This document shows positions 10,356 through 20,735 of a DNA stretch of 64,000 nt, in pieces. Under the pieces are notes generated by a model. That model saw only the letters and a list, made by a program, of their open reading frames with translations. It made no database searches and was not told the DNA's origin. This stretch comes from RHLJ01 sp965222205 (lineage in GTDB: Bacteria; Bacteroidota; Rhodothermia; Balneolales; Balneolaceae). The stretch is from contig OZ244932.1 in assembly GCA_965222205.1 (NCBI GenBank), forward strand, positions 2,356,001 to 2,420,000, in the 5' to 3' direction. Position numbers and translations under genes: made by a program. How positions within the stretch are numbered: the first letter of the stretch is position 1; every line of letters starts with the position of its first letter.

Positions 10356-12800
10356 ATGTTTAAAAATTACCTCAAAATAGCTTACCGAAATATTGTAAAA
10401 GATAAATACTACTCCTTAATCAGCTTTATTGGGTTAAGTATCGGTTTGTCTTTCTTTGCTCTTATGCTCATTTTTCTTAATCATGAGTTAAACTATGATA
10501 CTTCATATTCTGACCATGACCGTATTTACCGCACTCTGCTTACATCAAGTCAGGACGACCAGGAAAATACCACCGCCCAATTACCTCTGCCTTTTTCAGA
10601 TGTTGTAACCAGCGAATTGGAGGGTATCGAATCTGTGTCTAAGGTATACGGTGTACCACAGCAGATTCTCGAAACAGAAGTTATTCGTGGTAGATTAGAT
10701 AACATAGTAGCTACAGATGGAGCCTTTTTTGATATTTTCGATTTAGAGATAGTATCAGGCAATTCACAAAACCCGCTTGAAAATCAAATGAGCATAGTTC
10801 TTACTGAAACTACAGCCCAACGATTTTTTGGGGAATCAAATCCTATCGGCAAAACAATAGAAGTAGAAGCATACGGATTGTTTACGGTGACTGCAGTTCT
10901 GGATGAAATACCTAATAACTCGAGTTTCCGGTTTACCGCAATAATGAATGCCAGTGTAGATCGGTACTTGGAAAACTTTACAGGACCGGATTGGTTTAGA
11001 ACATATTATACAAGTTGGAATGGCAGAGTTGCCCATAACTATATTAAACTAGATGAGGAAGCTGATCCTGAATTGATTGCCTCTCAGTTACAGGAAATAT
11101 CGGCTAACTATTTTGGAAACCCAGAAATCGACAGAAGTTTTACTCTGCAACCCATCACCGACATACACTTCTACTCCTCCACTATTCAAACTAACATAGA
11201 TGAAGTAAATGGTGTGCCCGGGAATATTCAATATGTCTATATTTTTATTGCTATAGCCGTCCTTATTCTTGTAATAGCATGCATCAACTATATGAATTTA
11301 TCTTCAGCAAGGTCTATCAAAAGAACAGCTGAAGTAGGCCTGAGAAGTGTGTTTGGAGCTCAGAAATCGCAGCTTGTTTTACTCTTTCTGGTTCAATCTG
11401 TATTGATGGCAACCCTGGCCTTACTCCCATCGCTAGGGCTGTTACAACTCATGATTCCTTACTTCGAATCTATTGCTGGTATTCAGTTGGCTTTAGGTAA
11501 TTCAGATCTTATTAATGTGGGATTATCTGCTCTGCCGTTGCTCTTAATAATAGGAATAGTTTCCGGTTCCTACCCCGCATTTATGCTCACAAAAAATGAG
11601 CTTTCGAATACGGTAAAGCAAACATCTACGGGATCAGTTCAAAGCTCGCTTTTCAGGAAAAGCTTAGTTGTAGGTCAATTCGCGCTTACGTACATAATTG
11701 TTGTATTAACGTTGGTTACCAGTAAACAACTCGGTTATATCTTTGATAAGGAATTAGGATTCGAAAACGAGCAGGTTGTAGTTATGGAAATCAATGATGG
11801 AAGGCTCAGAAATAGCATCCCTGATCTCAAACAGCAGATTTCAAGTCACCCAAATGTTATGGGTATAGCTGGATTAAGCCGTATGATCAGCGGTTACCGG
11901 GAGCCCGACATTGTGGAAGTTAGCAGAGAAGAGAATCCTGAAGAAAATTTACCACTCTCATTTTATGGCTTTGATGAGCATGTACTCCCCCTGCTTGAAC
12001 TTGATATACTACAGGGAAGAAATTTTCACTCTGAAGGCGGAGAGAATACTAACCGCTCATCAGTTTTGATAAATCGGACAGCTGCACAAATGCTTTTCAA
12101 AGATCAGTCTCCTATTAATCAAACTCTTTCGCTCGGTAACGAAGAGACTCTTGATGCTACTGTTGTGGGCGTAATTGAAGATTTTCACTACAGATCACTT
12201 CACGAAGAAATTGAACCATTGATTATTGGCTATATCAATAACCCATTTGTAGGTATTGATGATTTTGCAATCCGTTTAACGGGTAATGAAACAAGCGAAA
12301 CACTGGCAGACATCGAACAGATTGTAGGCCAGTTTATAGAATTGGATGAAGAAGCAGGTTTAGAGTATGAGTTTCTGGATTCTATGATAGCTGATTACTA
12401 TAAGATTGATATGATCTATAAGAAATTATTCACAATAGGTTCTTGGGTTACCATCGTACTGGCTATTGTAGGGTTGATAGGGTTAACCTCCTTTTATGCA
12501 GAAATGCGAACCAAAGAATTTGGAATAAGAAAGGTGTTAGGAGCCTCCTTAAAAGATCTGGTTTCCATTCAATCTTCCTTTTTTATTAAGCTGATTTTCA
12601 TCGCCATTCTTGTGGGCGTACCTCTCTCTTATTTTATCATTCTTGAGTGGCTGCAAAACTTTTCCTACCAGGTTGATTTTGGAATAGCACAGTTTGCAAT
12701 CGCAAGCACTGGCATATTTGCGATTGCAATGCTACCCATTTGTATAATTGCCATTAGAACTGCGCTTCAAAACCCCATTTCTCAATTAAGAACTGAATAA
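10356..12800 (+). CDS. FtsX-like ABC transporter permease, divergent member
   Basis: 814 aa and the most divergent permease of the set. The first coupling motif is AEVGLRSVFGAQKSQ, where the others have KEVGIRK, and the second is MRTKEFGIRKVLGAS with VGLIGLTSF in place of the usual LGLFGLxxF. It ends NPISQLRTE. Topology is otherwise the same (helices about 20-42, 287-395, 430-450 and 690-805). The loss of the basic residue in the first coupling motif may mean that this copy contacts the ATPase differently (inference). Confidence 0.94.
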   Translation: MFKNYLKIAYRNIVKDKYYSLISFIGLSIGLSFFALMLIFLNHELNYDTSYSDHDRIYRTLLTSSQDDQENTTAQLPLPFSDVVTSELEGIESVSKVYGVPQQILETEVIRGRLDNIVATDGAFFDIFDLEIVSGNSQNPLENQMSIVLTETTAQRFFGESNPIGKTIEVEAYGLFTVTAVLDEIPNNSSFRFTAIMNASVDRYLENFTGPDWFRTYYTSWNGRVAHNYIKLDEEADPELIASQLQEISANYFGNPEIDRSFTLQPITDIHFYSSTIQTNIDEVNGVPGNIQYVYIFIAIAVLILVIACINYMNLSSARSIKRTAEVGLRSVFGAQKSQLVLLFLVQSVLMATLALLPSLGLLQLMIPYFESIAGIQLALGNSDLINVGLSALPLLLIIGIVSGSYPAFMLTKNELSNTVKQTSTGSVQSSLFRKSLVVGQFALTYIIVVLTLVTSKQLGYIFDKELGFENEQVVVMEINDGRLRNSIPDLKQQISSHPNVMGIAGLSRMISGYREPDIVEVSREENPEENLPLSFYGFDEHVLPLLELDILQGRNFHSEGGENTNRSSVLINRTAAQMLFKDQSPINQTLSLGNEETLDATVVGVIEDFHYRSLHEEIEPLIIGYINNPFVGIDDFAIRLTGNETSETLADIEQIVGQFIELDEEAGLEYEFLDSMIADYYKIDMIYKKLFTIGSWVTIVLAIVGLIGLTSFYAEMRTKEFGIRKVLGASLKDLVSIQSSFFIKLIFIAILVGVPLSYFIILEWLQNFSYQVDFGIAQFAIASTGIFAIAMLPICIIAIRTALQNPISQLRTE

Positions 12801-12812
12801 GGTACTACACCT

Positions 12813-15197
12813 ATGTTTAAAAATTATCTCAAAATCGCCTTCAGAAATCTGAAGAAACACAAAGTATATTCTTCAATCAATGTAATTGGACTTGCAGCGG
12901 GGTTAGCCTGCTTTATTCTGGTAGGTTTATACATTAGCTACGAGACCAGCTTTGATAAGTACCACGAGAATAAAGACTCTTTATTCCGTTTGGTAGAAAC
13001 CGGAGGCAGAGATGACAACTATGAAGGTATTGCTAAAGTAACTGCACCCTGGGGTGAAGCCGCCCTAACGGAAATTTCGGAAATTGATGCCATGGCTCGT
13101 TTCGTATTTCATGGTACTTCGCTGATGCGCTACAAAGAGAATCGCTTTTTTGAAGGAAATGGATTCTTCGCAGATTCCTCAGCTCTTGAGATGTTTACCT
13201 TTCCTTTAATTGAAGGAGACCCCAAAACTGCCCTTGATCTACCCAACTCTATTGTTGTTGATGAAAATTTCGCACAGCGTTTCTTCGGAGAAGAAGATCC
13301 TATGGGTAAAACCATTGTGGTTAGTGAAGAAACTGAGTACACCGTTACGGGAATCTTAGAAGTAATCCCATCAAACAGTCATTTTACCTTCGACTTTCTT
13401 GTTTCTCTTACTACTCATACTCATCCCGATATTGATGATTGGCGAATCTGGAACCAGTTTTACACCTATGTACAACTTAAAGACGGAGCACAAACTGCAT
13501 CCGTTGAAAACCAGATGCAGGATATCCTGGAACTCAATCTTGGGGAGAACTTTAATCCCGAGAGCAAGGCTACACTTCAACCTATCACTTCCATACATCT
13601 AACGTCGAATCTATGGCGGGAAATGACGCTGAATTCAGATACCTCTTCCTTATACGCATATGGTATTGTTGGATTCTTTATCCTTCTTTTGGCCTGTATA
13701 AACTTCATAAACCTTATGACAGCCAGGGCATCAACCCGTTTAAAAGAAGTTGGAATCCGAAAAACGATTGGGGCCCAAAGAGGGGCACTTATAAGGCAGT
13801 TTTTGGGTGAATCTCTTATTGTTACTTTTATCGCGCTAATATTGGCCTTAATAATTACTGATCTCTTACTCCCCTCTTTTTCAGAACTTTCCAGCAGCCC
13901 GTTTGATAACACTTTCTTATTAAATCCGATTATCCTTGGATCGATTCTGGTGCTAACCCTTTTGATTGGTTTTTTTTCCGGAGTTTACCCAGCATTTGTA
14001 CTTTCCTCACCTAAGCCTTCTTCAATTTTGAAAGGTGTCCAAAAAATTCAAGGAAATGTATTGCTTAGAAAAGGACTCGTTGTTTTTCAATTCGCAGCTT
14101 CCGTTGCATTAATTTGTTCTACATTGGTGATGCAGAAGCAATTCAGTTTTATCCAAAACAAAGATCTGGGTTTTGATAAAGAGCAAGTCATAAATATCCC
14201 AATCAGAGACTTTTCCATCAATCCACAGTTTGAAACTATTAAGGCTGAGTTTCTACAAGTACCTGGCGTTTCAAATGTATCATTTTCCGGAAACCTCCCG
14301 GGTGGTGGTGATTGGGGAATGCCTTATGTTGCCAATGGTGTACCGGAAGAAGAGCAACCAACAATGCGTATTTTAGCTATAGATCATGATTTTATTGAAA
14401 CCTATGGAATGGAAGTTGTTAATGGTCGGGATTTTTCAACCGAATATTCTACCGATGTACAGGGAGGATTTATTCTAAATGAAGAGGCTATAAAGCAACT
14501 ACAATGGACAGAAAATCCACTGGCTCAATCTATTACTTTCCCGTTCGATCAACTTGATATGACAGATAAGCCTGTTCTTGGGATCGTGAAAGATTTCCAC
14601 TTCCGGTCAATGAAAGAAGAAATCGCCCCTATTATGCTCTTCATTCCACCAAATGGCTGGTTTTCAAGGATCTCTGTAAAAGTGAATACAGATAAAACCG
14701 AAGAAGTTATAGCTGGGCTAGAAGAAGTTTGGGCTAAGTTTGATCCTGTTCATCCTATGACTGCTACTTTCTTTGATCAACGGTATGGAAGACTTCATCA
14801 GGTAGAAGAAAATGCAGGAACTTTGCTTGGGTATCTGACAGCAGTTGCTATCCTGATTGCTTGCTTTGGACTTTTTGGATTAGTTGCTTTTTCGGCACAA
14901 CAGCGAACCAAAGAAATCGGCATCCGAAAAGTTTTGGGCTCCAGTGTTCAGGGCATTGTAGGACTACTTTCTAAAGAATATTTAGTACTGGTTATGATTG
15001 GATTTATTGTCGGGGTACCGCTGTCATATTACTGGATTTCCGGATGGCTAAATCAATTTGCTTATCAAACAAGTATCGGAGCAGAAATCTTCGTCTTCAC
15101 ATTTGGAATTACCGTTCTTGTTGCCATGCTGGCAGTATGCTACCAAGCCATTAAAGCGGCTTTATTAAATCCAGTTCAAAGTTTAAAAAGCGAATAA
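12813..15197 (+). CDS. FtsX-like ABC transporter permease
   Basis: 794 aa. N-terminus MFKNYLKIAFRNLKKHKVYSSIN followed by helix AAGLACFILVGLYI. Coupling motifs KEVGIRKTIGAQRGA and KEIGIRKVLGSSVQG are both intact; it ends NPVQSLKSE. The first periplasmic domain contains the conserved block FGEEDPMGKTIVV and the gate-like GILEVIPSNSHF. It starts 12 nt after the divergent permease and stops 4 nt before the next one, consistent with a single mRNA. Confidence 0.95.
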   Translation: MFKNYLKIAFRNLKKHKVYSSINVIGLAAGLACFILVGLYISYETSFDKYHENKDSLFRLVETGGRDDNYEGIAKVTAPWGEAALTEISEIDAMARFVFHGTSLMRYKENRFFEGNGFFADSSALEMFTFPLIEGDPKTALDLPNSIVVDENFAQRFFGEEDPMGKTIVVSEETEYTVTGILEVIPSNSHFTFDFLVSLTTHTHPDIDDWRIWNQFYTYVQLKDGAQTASVENQMQDILELNLGENFNPESKATLQPITSIHLTSNLWREMTLNSDTSSLYAYGIVGFFILLLACINFINLMTARASTRLKEVGIRKTIGAQRGALIRQFLGESLIVTFIALILALIITDLLLPSFSELSSSPFDNTFLLNPIILGSILVLTLLIGFFSGVYPAFVLSSPKPSSILKGVQKIQGNVLLRKGLVVFQFAASVALICSTLVMQKQFSFIQNKDLGFDKEQVINIPIRDFSINPQFETIKAEFLQVPGVSNVSFSGNLPGGGDWGMPYVANGVPEEEQPTMRILAIDHDFIETYGMEVVNGRDFSTEYSTDVQGGFILNEEAIKQLQWTENPLAQSITFPFDQLDMTDKPVLGIVKDFHFRSMKEEIAPIMLFIPPNGWFSRISVKVNTDKTEEVIAGLEEVWAKFDPVHPMTATFFDQRYGRLHQVEENAGTLLGYLTAVAILIACFGLFGLVAFSAQQRTKEIGIRKVLGSSVQGIVGLLSKEYLVLVMIGFIVGVPLSYYWISGWLNQFAYQTSIGAEIFVFTFGITVLVAMLAVCYQAIKAALLNPVQSLKSE

Positions 15198-15201
15198 AAT
15201 C

Positions 15202-17634
15202 ATGCTAAAGAATTATTTTAAGATTGCTCTGCGTAATCTGTCAAAGCAAAAACTATACAGTTTCATTAATGTATTTGGCTTAGCTATTGGAATGGCTTTT
15301 TCCATTTTGGTTATTCTCTTTGTATTTGATGAACTCCGGTATGATCATTTTCACGAAAATAAAGAGGATATTTATCGGGTTTACCGCCAACCAACATCTT
15401 CAAATTCGCCAATAGATCTGGAGTTGGCTACCCCACTTCCTACGGGACAAGCCATGAAGGATGATTTGCCCGAAGTTGAAGAATTTGCCCGGTTAACTCC
15501 CTTTGGTAGTTTTGTTATTCGTAAAGATGGTGAGCTAATTCAGCAATCTGGTTTTGCGTATGGCGATCCTTCAGCTTTGGAAATGTTTACGTTCCCAACG
15601 CTTTATGGAGATCCATCTTCTGCTCTAAATAATCCCTCCTCTATTGTAATTACTGAAGAAATGGCTTTGAAGTTCTTCAACAGTTCAAATGCTCTGGGTG
15701 AAACACTTTCCATAAGGATAAATAATGAGTTTCAAACTTTTGAAGTAAGTGCCGTCTTGAAAGATATACCGGAAAGCTCTTCCATACGGTTCAATATGTT
15801 ATTTCCAATTCAAATGGTATTTAACAACTTTGAACGATATGGCTCAAGGACAGAAAGTTGGGGTTCATCTAGTACCGTTACCTTTGTTAAGCTTTTAGAG
15901 GGCTCTGATGTAGAAAGTGTTCGGGCAAAACTTCCCGGATTCATGGAAAAACATCAGTCTGTAATGTTTAACCAAATGAGAGAAAATGGGAGGATTGAAG
16001 CCGGGGAAGTACCTATCCTTTATCAGTTACAACCTTTGCTCGATATTCATCTAAACCCGGATATTCCAGGTTCATTTATTTCCCCAAGTGATCCTACCTA
16101 TTCTTTTATACTTGCAGGTATAGCAATAGCTGTGCTCCTAATCGCCTGCTTTAATTTTATGATTCTCGCTATCGGCCGTTCCTCTAAAAGAATTAAAGAA
16201 GTTGGTTTGCGTAAAGTGGTTGGGGCTCAACGTTCCCAGTTAATGTTCCAGTTTTGGGGAGAAGCATTCATTATTACTTTTTTAGCTTTCCTTGCTGGGT
16301 TTGTATTAGCTGAGTTTTCGCTACCCATCTTCAATGAACTTTCGGGGAAAGAACTTTCAATGCTCAACCTGTTTTCGAGTGTCAAAGTTGTGACGGGATT
16401 AATCGGAATATTCTTTTTTACAAGCCTGGTAGCAGGTAGCTACCCAGCACTATTTTTGGCTAATTTCCGACCTATCGAATCGCTGAAACAAAAAATAAAT
16501 TTGAAAAGCTCTGGCAGATTTACAAAAGGGTTAATTATTACTCAGTTCGGTCTCACCATTTTTCTAATCACCTCTACTTTTATAATGACTGAACAACTCC
16601 AATTTATGCAGGAAAAAAGCCTTGGATTCTCCGGCGAGCAAGTGGTTGTTATTCCAACAAACGGTCTTGATGGTCAAAGAGTGATGGAACTCTATCAAAA
16701 CGAATTTAATGGCAATCCAAATGTAGTTAACGTATCAGGAGCTAACGTTTCATTTGCAACAGGGCTTTGGAGACGTGGCTACAGATATGAAGGTGAAGTT
16801 CATCAGGCTGCTGTATTTCGAGTAGCATCAAATTACATCGAGACCATGGAAATGAATCTTGTTTCCGGAAGAAATTTTGATACCAGACTGGCTTCTGATT
16901 CAACACAAAGTATCATCGTAAATCAAACTTTCCTGGAGAATCACAATCTTGATTTATCCGCCGTTGGTCAATCTTTTCCTATAGATTGGGATTGGATGGT
17001 TGATCCTTTAATCATCGGTGTCGTTGAGGATTTCAACTATCAATCTCTTGAAAATGAAGTTGCACCCGTAGTGATTTATATGAATCCAAGAGATCCGATT
17101 TTAAATTTAATGGTTAGGGTTCGACCTGAAGAAATGCAGAAAACGATTGCAGAACTCGAAAATACATGGAGCAGTATCACTAATGAAATCCCTTTCGAAT
17201 ACAGCTTTTTAGATGAAGACATGGATAACCTATATGCTGAACAAGACCGTTGGAGTAGAATTGTAAGTTATAGTTCTTTTTTAGCTATTCTAATTGCCTG
17301 TTTAGGGCTCTTTGGGCTGGCGGGTTTAGTTGCAGTACAACGCCAAAAAGAAATTGGAATTCGTAAAGTTCTGGGTGCAACAACTTCTGGAATTACCGTA
17401 ATGCTTTCTTTAGGTTTTGCGAAGCTAGTGCTCTTAGCCCTGGTAATTGCTTCTCCTTTTTCTTGGTATATAATGAATAACTGGTTAAAAGAATTTGCTT
17501 ATAGAATTGAAATAGGTGCATGGATTTTTATACTATCAGGGCTAATTGCGTTAGGCATTGCCTTAGCTACCGTAAGTTATCAATCTGTTAAAGCAGCAAT
17601 TCAAGATCCGGTGAATAACTTAAAAAGTGACTGA
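15202..17634 (+). CDS. FtsX-like ABC transporter permease
   Basis: 810 aa. Begins MLKNYFKIALRNLSKQKLYSFIN. Coupling motifs are KEVGLRKVVGAQRSQ and KEIGIRKVLGATTSG; the C-terminus DPVNNLKSD departs from the NPV-SLK-E ending shared by most of the array. Its stop codon TGA shares its last A with the ATG of the following permease (1-nt overlap), a translational coupling arrangement that suggests equimolar synthesis of the two products, possibly as a heterodimer (inference). Confidence 0.95.
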   Translation: MLKNYFKIALRNLSKQKLYSFINVFGLAIGMAFSILVILFVFDELRYDHFHENKEDIYRVYRQPTSSNSPIDLELATPLPTGQAMKDDLPEVEEFARLTPFGSFVIRKDGELIQQSGFAYGDPSALEMFTFPTLYGDPSSALNNPSSIVITEEMALKFFNSSNALGETLSIRINNEFQTFEVSAVLKDIPESSSIRFNMLFPIQMVFNNFERYGSRTESWGSSSTVTFVKLLEGSDVESVRAKLPGFMEKHQSVMFNQMRENGRIEAGEVPILYQLQPLLDIHLNPDIPGSFISPSDPTYSFILAGIAIAVLLIACFNFMILAIGRSSKRIKEVGLRKVVGAQRSQLMFQFWGEAFIITFLAFLAGFVLAEFSLPIFNELSGKELSMLNLFSSVKVVTGLIGIFFFTSLVAGSYPALFLANFRPIESLKQKINLKSSGRFTKGLIITQFGLTIFLITSTFIMTEQLQFMQEKSLGFSGEQVVVIPTNGLDGQRVMELYQNEFNGNPNVVNVSGANVSFATGLWRRGYRYEGEVHQAAVFRVASNYIETMEMNLVSGRNFDTRLASDSTQSIIVNQTFLENHNLDLSAVGQSFPIDWDWMVDPLIIGVVEDFNYQSLENEVAPVVIYMNPRDPILNLMVRVRPEEMQKTIAELENTWSSITNEIPFEYSFLDEDMDNLYAEQDRWSRIVSYSSFLAILIACLGLFGLAGLVAVQRQKEIGIRKVLGATTSGITVMLSLGFAKLVLLALVIASPFSWYIMNNWLKEFAYRIEIGAWIFILSGLIALGIALATVSYQSVKAAIQDPVNNLKSD

Positions 17635-20021
17635 TGATCAAAAATTATTTTAAAATTGCATACAGAGGATTCCTTAAAAGGAAAAGTTATTCGTTTATAA
17701 ATCTTTTTGGACTTTCTACCGGAATAGCCTGTTGTATTTTAATTCTTCTGTTTGTTACCGATGAACTTTCCTATGATTTATTCCATGAGAACTCAGATAG
17801 AATCGTTCGGATTCAAAGGCAGCAAATCAACAATGCTGGTGATGTAACTAAAACGGCTGCAATAAATTACTCAGTAGCAGATTTAGTTCAGGAACACATT
17901 ACTGACGTGGAAACAGTAACTCGAATTTCTAAACGTGAAGTTCGGGTTAAAAGTGAGGATCAGGTTTTTACAGAGTCCGGTTTTCTTTTTGCAGAACCTT
18001 CTTTTTTTGATGTTTTTTCTGTGCGACTACTTTCGGGCAACACCGAAACCTCTCTTAACTCTCCAATGTCGGTAGTTCTGACACCCGAAATGGCAAAAAA
18101 ATACTTCGGTGAGGTAAGTCCAATTGGGCAAACGTTAACTATAAATGATGAATATTTATTTACCGTTACCGGAATAGCTAAAGAAATGCCCGGTAATTCT
18201 CACTTCCATTATGACTTCATCGCTTCTATGGAAAGCACTAAAAGTATGTTTCCGAATTCGATGTTCGAGCATTGGGGTAATATCTGGGTTTACACCTATG
18301 CCCTGATGCGTGATGGAGCTGATGTTACTAACCTCCAAAATGAGTTAGACCAAATAGTCAACGAATTTGGCCCTCCTGCACTCGCACAATTTGGAGTAAG
18401 TTTTTATTTGCAACCATTTTCAGAAATCTACTTTTACTCAAAAACCGATTCGGAAATTGAGCCTTCAGGAAATGCGTTATTTGTTTACGTTTTTCTAGTT
18501 GTTGCAGTTCTTATTCTTCTCATTGCTTGCTTTAACTTTATTAATTTATCTACTGCGCGATCGTCATGGCGTGCAAAAGAAGTTGGAGTTAGAAAAGTAT
18601 TGGGAGCTTCCCGAAGAAGTCTCGTTAGACAATTCCTGAGCGAATCCATTCTTTATTCTTTCATAGCTTTTTTGATGGCAATTTTATTTATCGAATTTTC
18701 TCTGCCTTCTATTAATGGTTTCCTTGCAAAAGATTTAAGTCTGAACCTCTTCAGTAATATTCCGTTATTAATAGGATTCATTTCTCTTTTTCTGTTTGTA
18801 GGATTATTTGCGGGTAGTTACCCTTCATTTATACTTTCTGCATTTACCCCTTCAAAAGCGTTAAAAGGAAATAGTAAATCTGAAGGTGGTTTTAATACCT
18901 ATCTTAGAAAAGGGCTTGTTGTTTTTCAGTTCAGTATTTCCACGATACTTATAGTGGGTACGATGGTTGTATATACACAAATACAATTCATACAGAATAA
19001 AGATATAGGTTTAAACAAAGATCAGGTTATAATCCTGAAACTGAATAATCCGGAATCAAGAAATCAAACCGGTTCACTTAAACAGACTTTATTATCAAAC
19101 TCCAATATCCTTGGAGTTGCCGGTGTATCCGATGAATTGCCGACTTCACTAAACTCATGGAGAGTTAGAAAAGCAGGGACAAATGAAGAAACTGATGAGT
19201 TACTCAAAATAATGGCCGTTGATCCGGACTTCTTCGATGTTCTTGACATAGAATTGGTTTCAGGAAGAAATTTTTCTGAGGAAAGGACTTCTGATCTAAG
19301 CTCCGCTGTAATTTTGAATCAGACAGCTGTTGAGCATTTCGGTTTTCAGAAACCCGTTGGTGAACAGTTATACTTTTCTACTACGGATAGGTCAACAGAA
19401 GTAATTGGCATCAGCCAGGATTTCCATAATCAATCTCTACACTCAGATATTATTCCTATAGCTTTTCATTTCTACCCTTCCTGGATTGATAATTTATATA
19501 TCAAGGTTTCAGCTGATAATCTACAGGAAACAATCGCCGGTATTGAAAGCCAATGGAAATCCAGCTATCCGGGCTTTCCTTTTGAGTACAAATTTCTGGA
19601 TAACTCATTTGAACAGTTATATCAAGCTGATCAAAAGTTAGGGGTATTAATTGGTATATTTTCTTTGCTGGCAATTGTAATTGCTTCTTTAGGTCTCCTA
19701 GGCTTAGCCTCTTTTACAACAGAACTAAGATTTAAAGAAATTGGTGTCAGAAAAGTACTTGGCGCTTCTATTTCTGATATATTACAATTGTTGTCAAAAG
19801 ACTATCTTTTATTACTGGTAATCAGCCTGTTAATTGCGATCCCATCAGCGTATTTTATAATGCAATCATGGCTTACAAACTTTACATACAGAATTTCATT
19901 TAGCCCATTATTATTTGCCGGAGCTGGTATTATTACGGTTTTAATTGCATTATTTGCGGTAAGCACCCAATCAATAAAAGCAGCTACTATGAACCCGGTT
20001 GACACTTTAAAAAGCGAGTAA
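17634..20021 (+). CDS. FtsX-like ABC transporter permease, last of the array
   Basis: 795 aa, overlapping the previous gene by one base. Starts MIKNYFKIAYRGFLKRKSYSFIN; coupling motifs KEVGVRKVLGASRRS and FKEIGVRKVLGASIS; ends NPVDTLKSE. The second periplasmic domain is comparatively short. It lies 18 nt before the only ATP-binding gene in the cluster, so its product is the most obvious direct partner of that ATPase, although the ATPase probably serves the others as well. Confidence 0.95.
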   Translation: MIKNYFKIAYRGFLKRKSYSFINLFGLSTGIACCILILLFVTDELSYDLFHENSDRIVRIQRQQINNAGDVTKTAAINYSVADLVQEHITDVETVTRISKREVRVKSEDQVFTESGFLFAEPSFFDVFSVRLLSGNTETSLNSPMSVVLTPEMAKKYFGEVSPIGQTLTINDEYLFTVTGIAKEMPGNSHFHYDFIASMESTKSMFPNSMFEHWGNIWVYTYALMRDGADVTNLQNELDQIVNEFGPPALAQFGVSFYLQPFSEIYFYSKTDSEIEPSGNALFVYVFLVVAVLILLIACFNFINLSTARSSWRAKEVGVRKVLGASRRSLVRQFLSESILYSFIAFLMAILFIEFSLPSINGFLAKDLSLNLFSNIPLLIGFISLFLFVGLFAGSYPSFILSAFTPSKALKGNSKSEGGFNTYLRKGLVVFQFSISTILIVGTMVVYTQIQFIQNKDIGLNKDQVIILKLNNPESRNQTGSLKQTLLSNSNILGVAGVSDELPTSLNSWRVRKAGTNEETDELLKIMAVDPDFFDVLDIELVSGRNFSEERTSDLSSAVILNQTAVEHFGFQKPVGEQLYFSTTDRSTEVIGISQDFHNQSLHSDIIPIAFHFYPSWIDNLYIKVSADNLQETIAGIESQWKSSYPGFPFEYKFLDNSFEQLYQADQKLGVLIGIFSLLAIVIASLGLLGLASFTTELRFKEIGVRKVLGASISDILQLLSKDYLLLLVISLLIAIPSAYFIMQSWLTNFTYRISFSPLLFAGAGIITVLIALFAVSTQSIKAATMNPVDTLKSE

Positions 20022-20039
20022 AAATTTTATATTCCCCTT

Positions 20040-20726
20040 ATGATCAAACTTAAAAACATTGATAAATTTCTGGACAAAAAATTCCAGAGAACTTTTATTC
20101 TTAAAGATATAAATCTGGATCTTGAACAAGGTGAATTTGCCTCTATTATGGGACCAAGTGGAGCTGGTAAATCTACACTCCTTAATATTCTTGGCTTTTT
20201 GGATGACGCCAACAGTGGCGAGTACCACTTCTTTGATGAACCGGTTCATAATCTATCTGAGAAACAGAAATCTCAATATCATAAATCTCATATTGGCTTT
20301 GTATTTCAGGCATATCATTTAATTGATGAGCTAACCGTTTATGAGAACATTGAAATGCCTCTTCTTTACAGAAAAGTAAAAGGAAGCGAACGTAAAGGAA
20401 TGGTGGCTGAAGTGCTCGACCGTTTTAATATGGTAGCAAAGAAGGATTTATTTCCCCATCAACTTTCAGGAGGGCAACAACAACTGGTTGGGGTAGCAAG
20501 AGCATTGATTGGAAGTCCAAAGCTTATTCTTGCCGATGAGCCTACCGGGAATCTCCACTCTGATCAGGCCGCAGAAATTATGGAGCTGTTCCAAAAACTG
20601 AATCAGGAAGAAGGAGTAACTATCGTTCAGGTAACTCATTCCGAGAAAATGGCATCCTATGGTAATCGAATTATAAAGATGCAGGATGGAATGCTATTGG
20701 AGAACTTCCCGCACATGGCAGACTGA
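20040..20726 (+). CDS. ABC transporter ATP-binding protein (MacB/LolD type)
   Basis: 228-aa stand-alone ATPase. Walker A is GPSGAGKST (residues 38-46), the Q-loop glutamine is Q90, the signature is LSGGQQQ (142-148), Walker B is LILADE (162-167) and the H-loop histidine is H200. After the signature it reads LVGVARAL where the family usually has RVAIARAL, so the conserved arginine is replaced by leucine. The gene ends the nine-permease array and is the only nucleotide-binding gene in it, so it presumably energises all of them from the cytoplasmic side. LolD/MacB-type systems move lipoproteins, peptides or drugs, or do mechanical work on the envelope; the substrate here is unknown. Confidence 0.95.
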   Translation: MIKLKNIDKFLDKKFQRTFILKDINLDLEQGEFASIMGPSGAGKSTLLNILGFLDDANSGEYHFFDEPVHNLSEKQKSQYHKSHIGFVFQAYHLIDELTVYENIEMPLLYRKVKGSERKGMVAEVLDRFNMVAKKDLFPHQLSGGQQQLVGVARALIGSPKLILADEPTGNLHSDQAAEIMELFQKLNQEEGVTIVQVTHSEKMASYGNRIIKMQDGMLLENFPHMAD

Positions 20727-20735
20727 ATGAACTTT

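Noticed and set aside
13577..13912. 111-aa minus-strand frame inside a permease gene
   Set aside because: It is antisense to a conserved FtsX core in the plus-strand permease and has no recognisable protein features.
1..20726. Antimicrobial peptide (Bce-type) resistance module
   Set aside because: No histidine kinase/response regulator pair is seen and Bce permeases have ten helices with one large loop; these have two periplasmic domains and eight helices.
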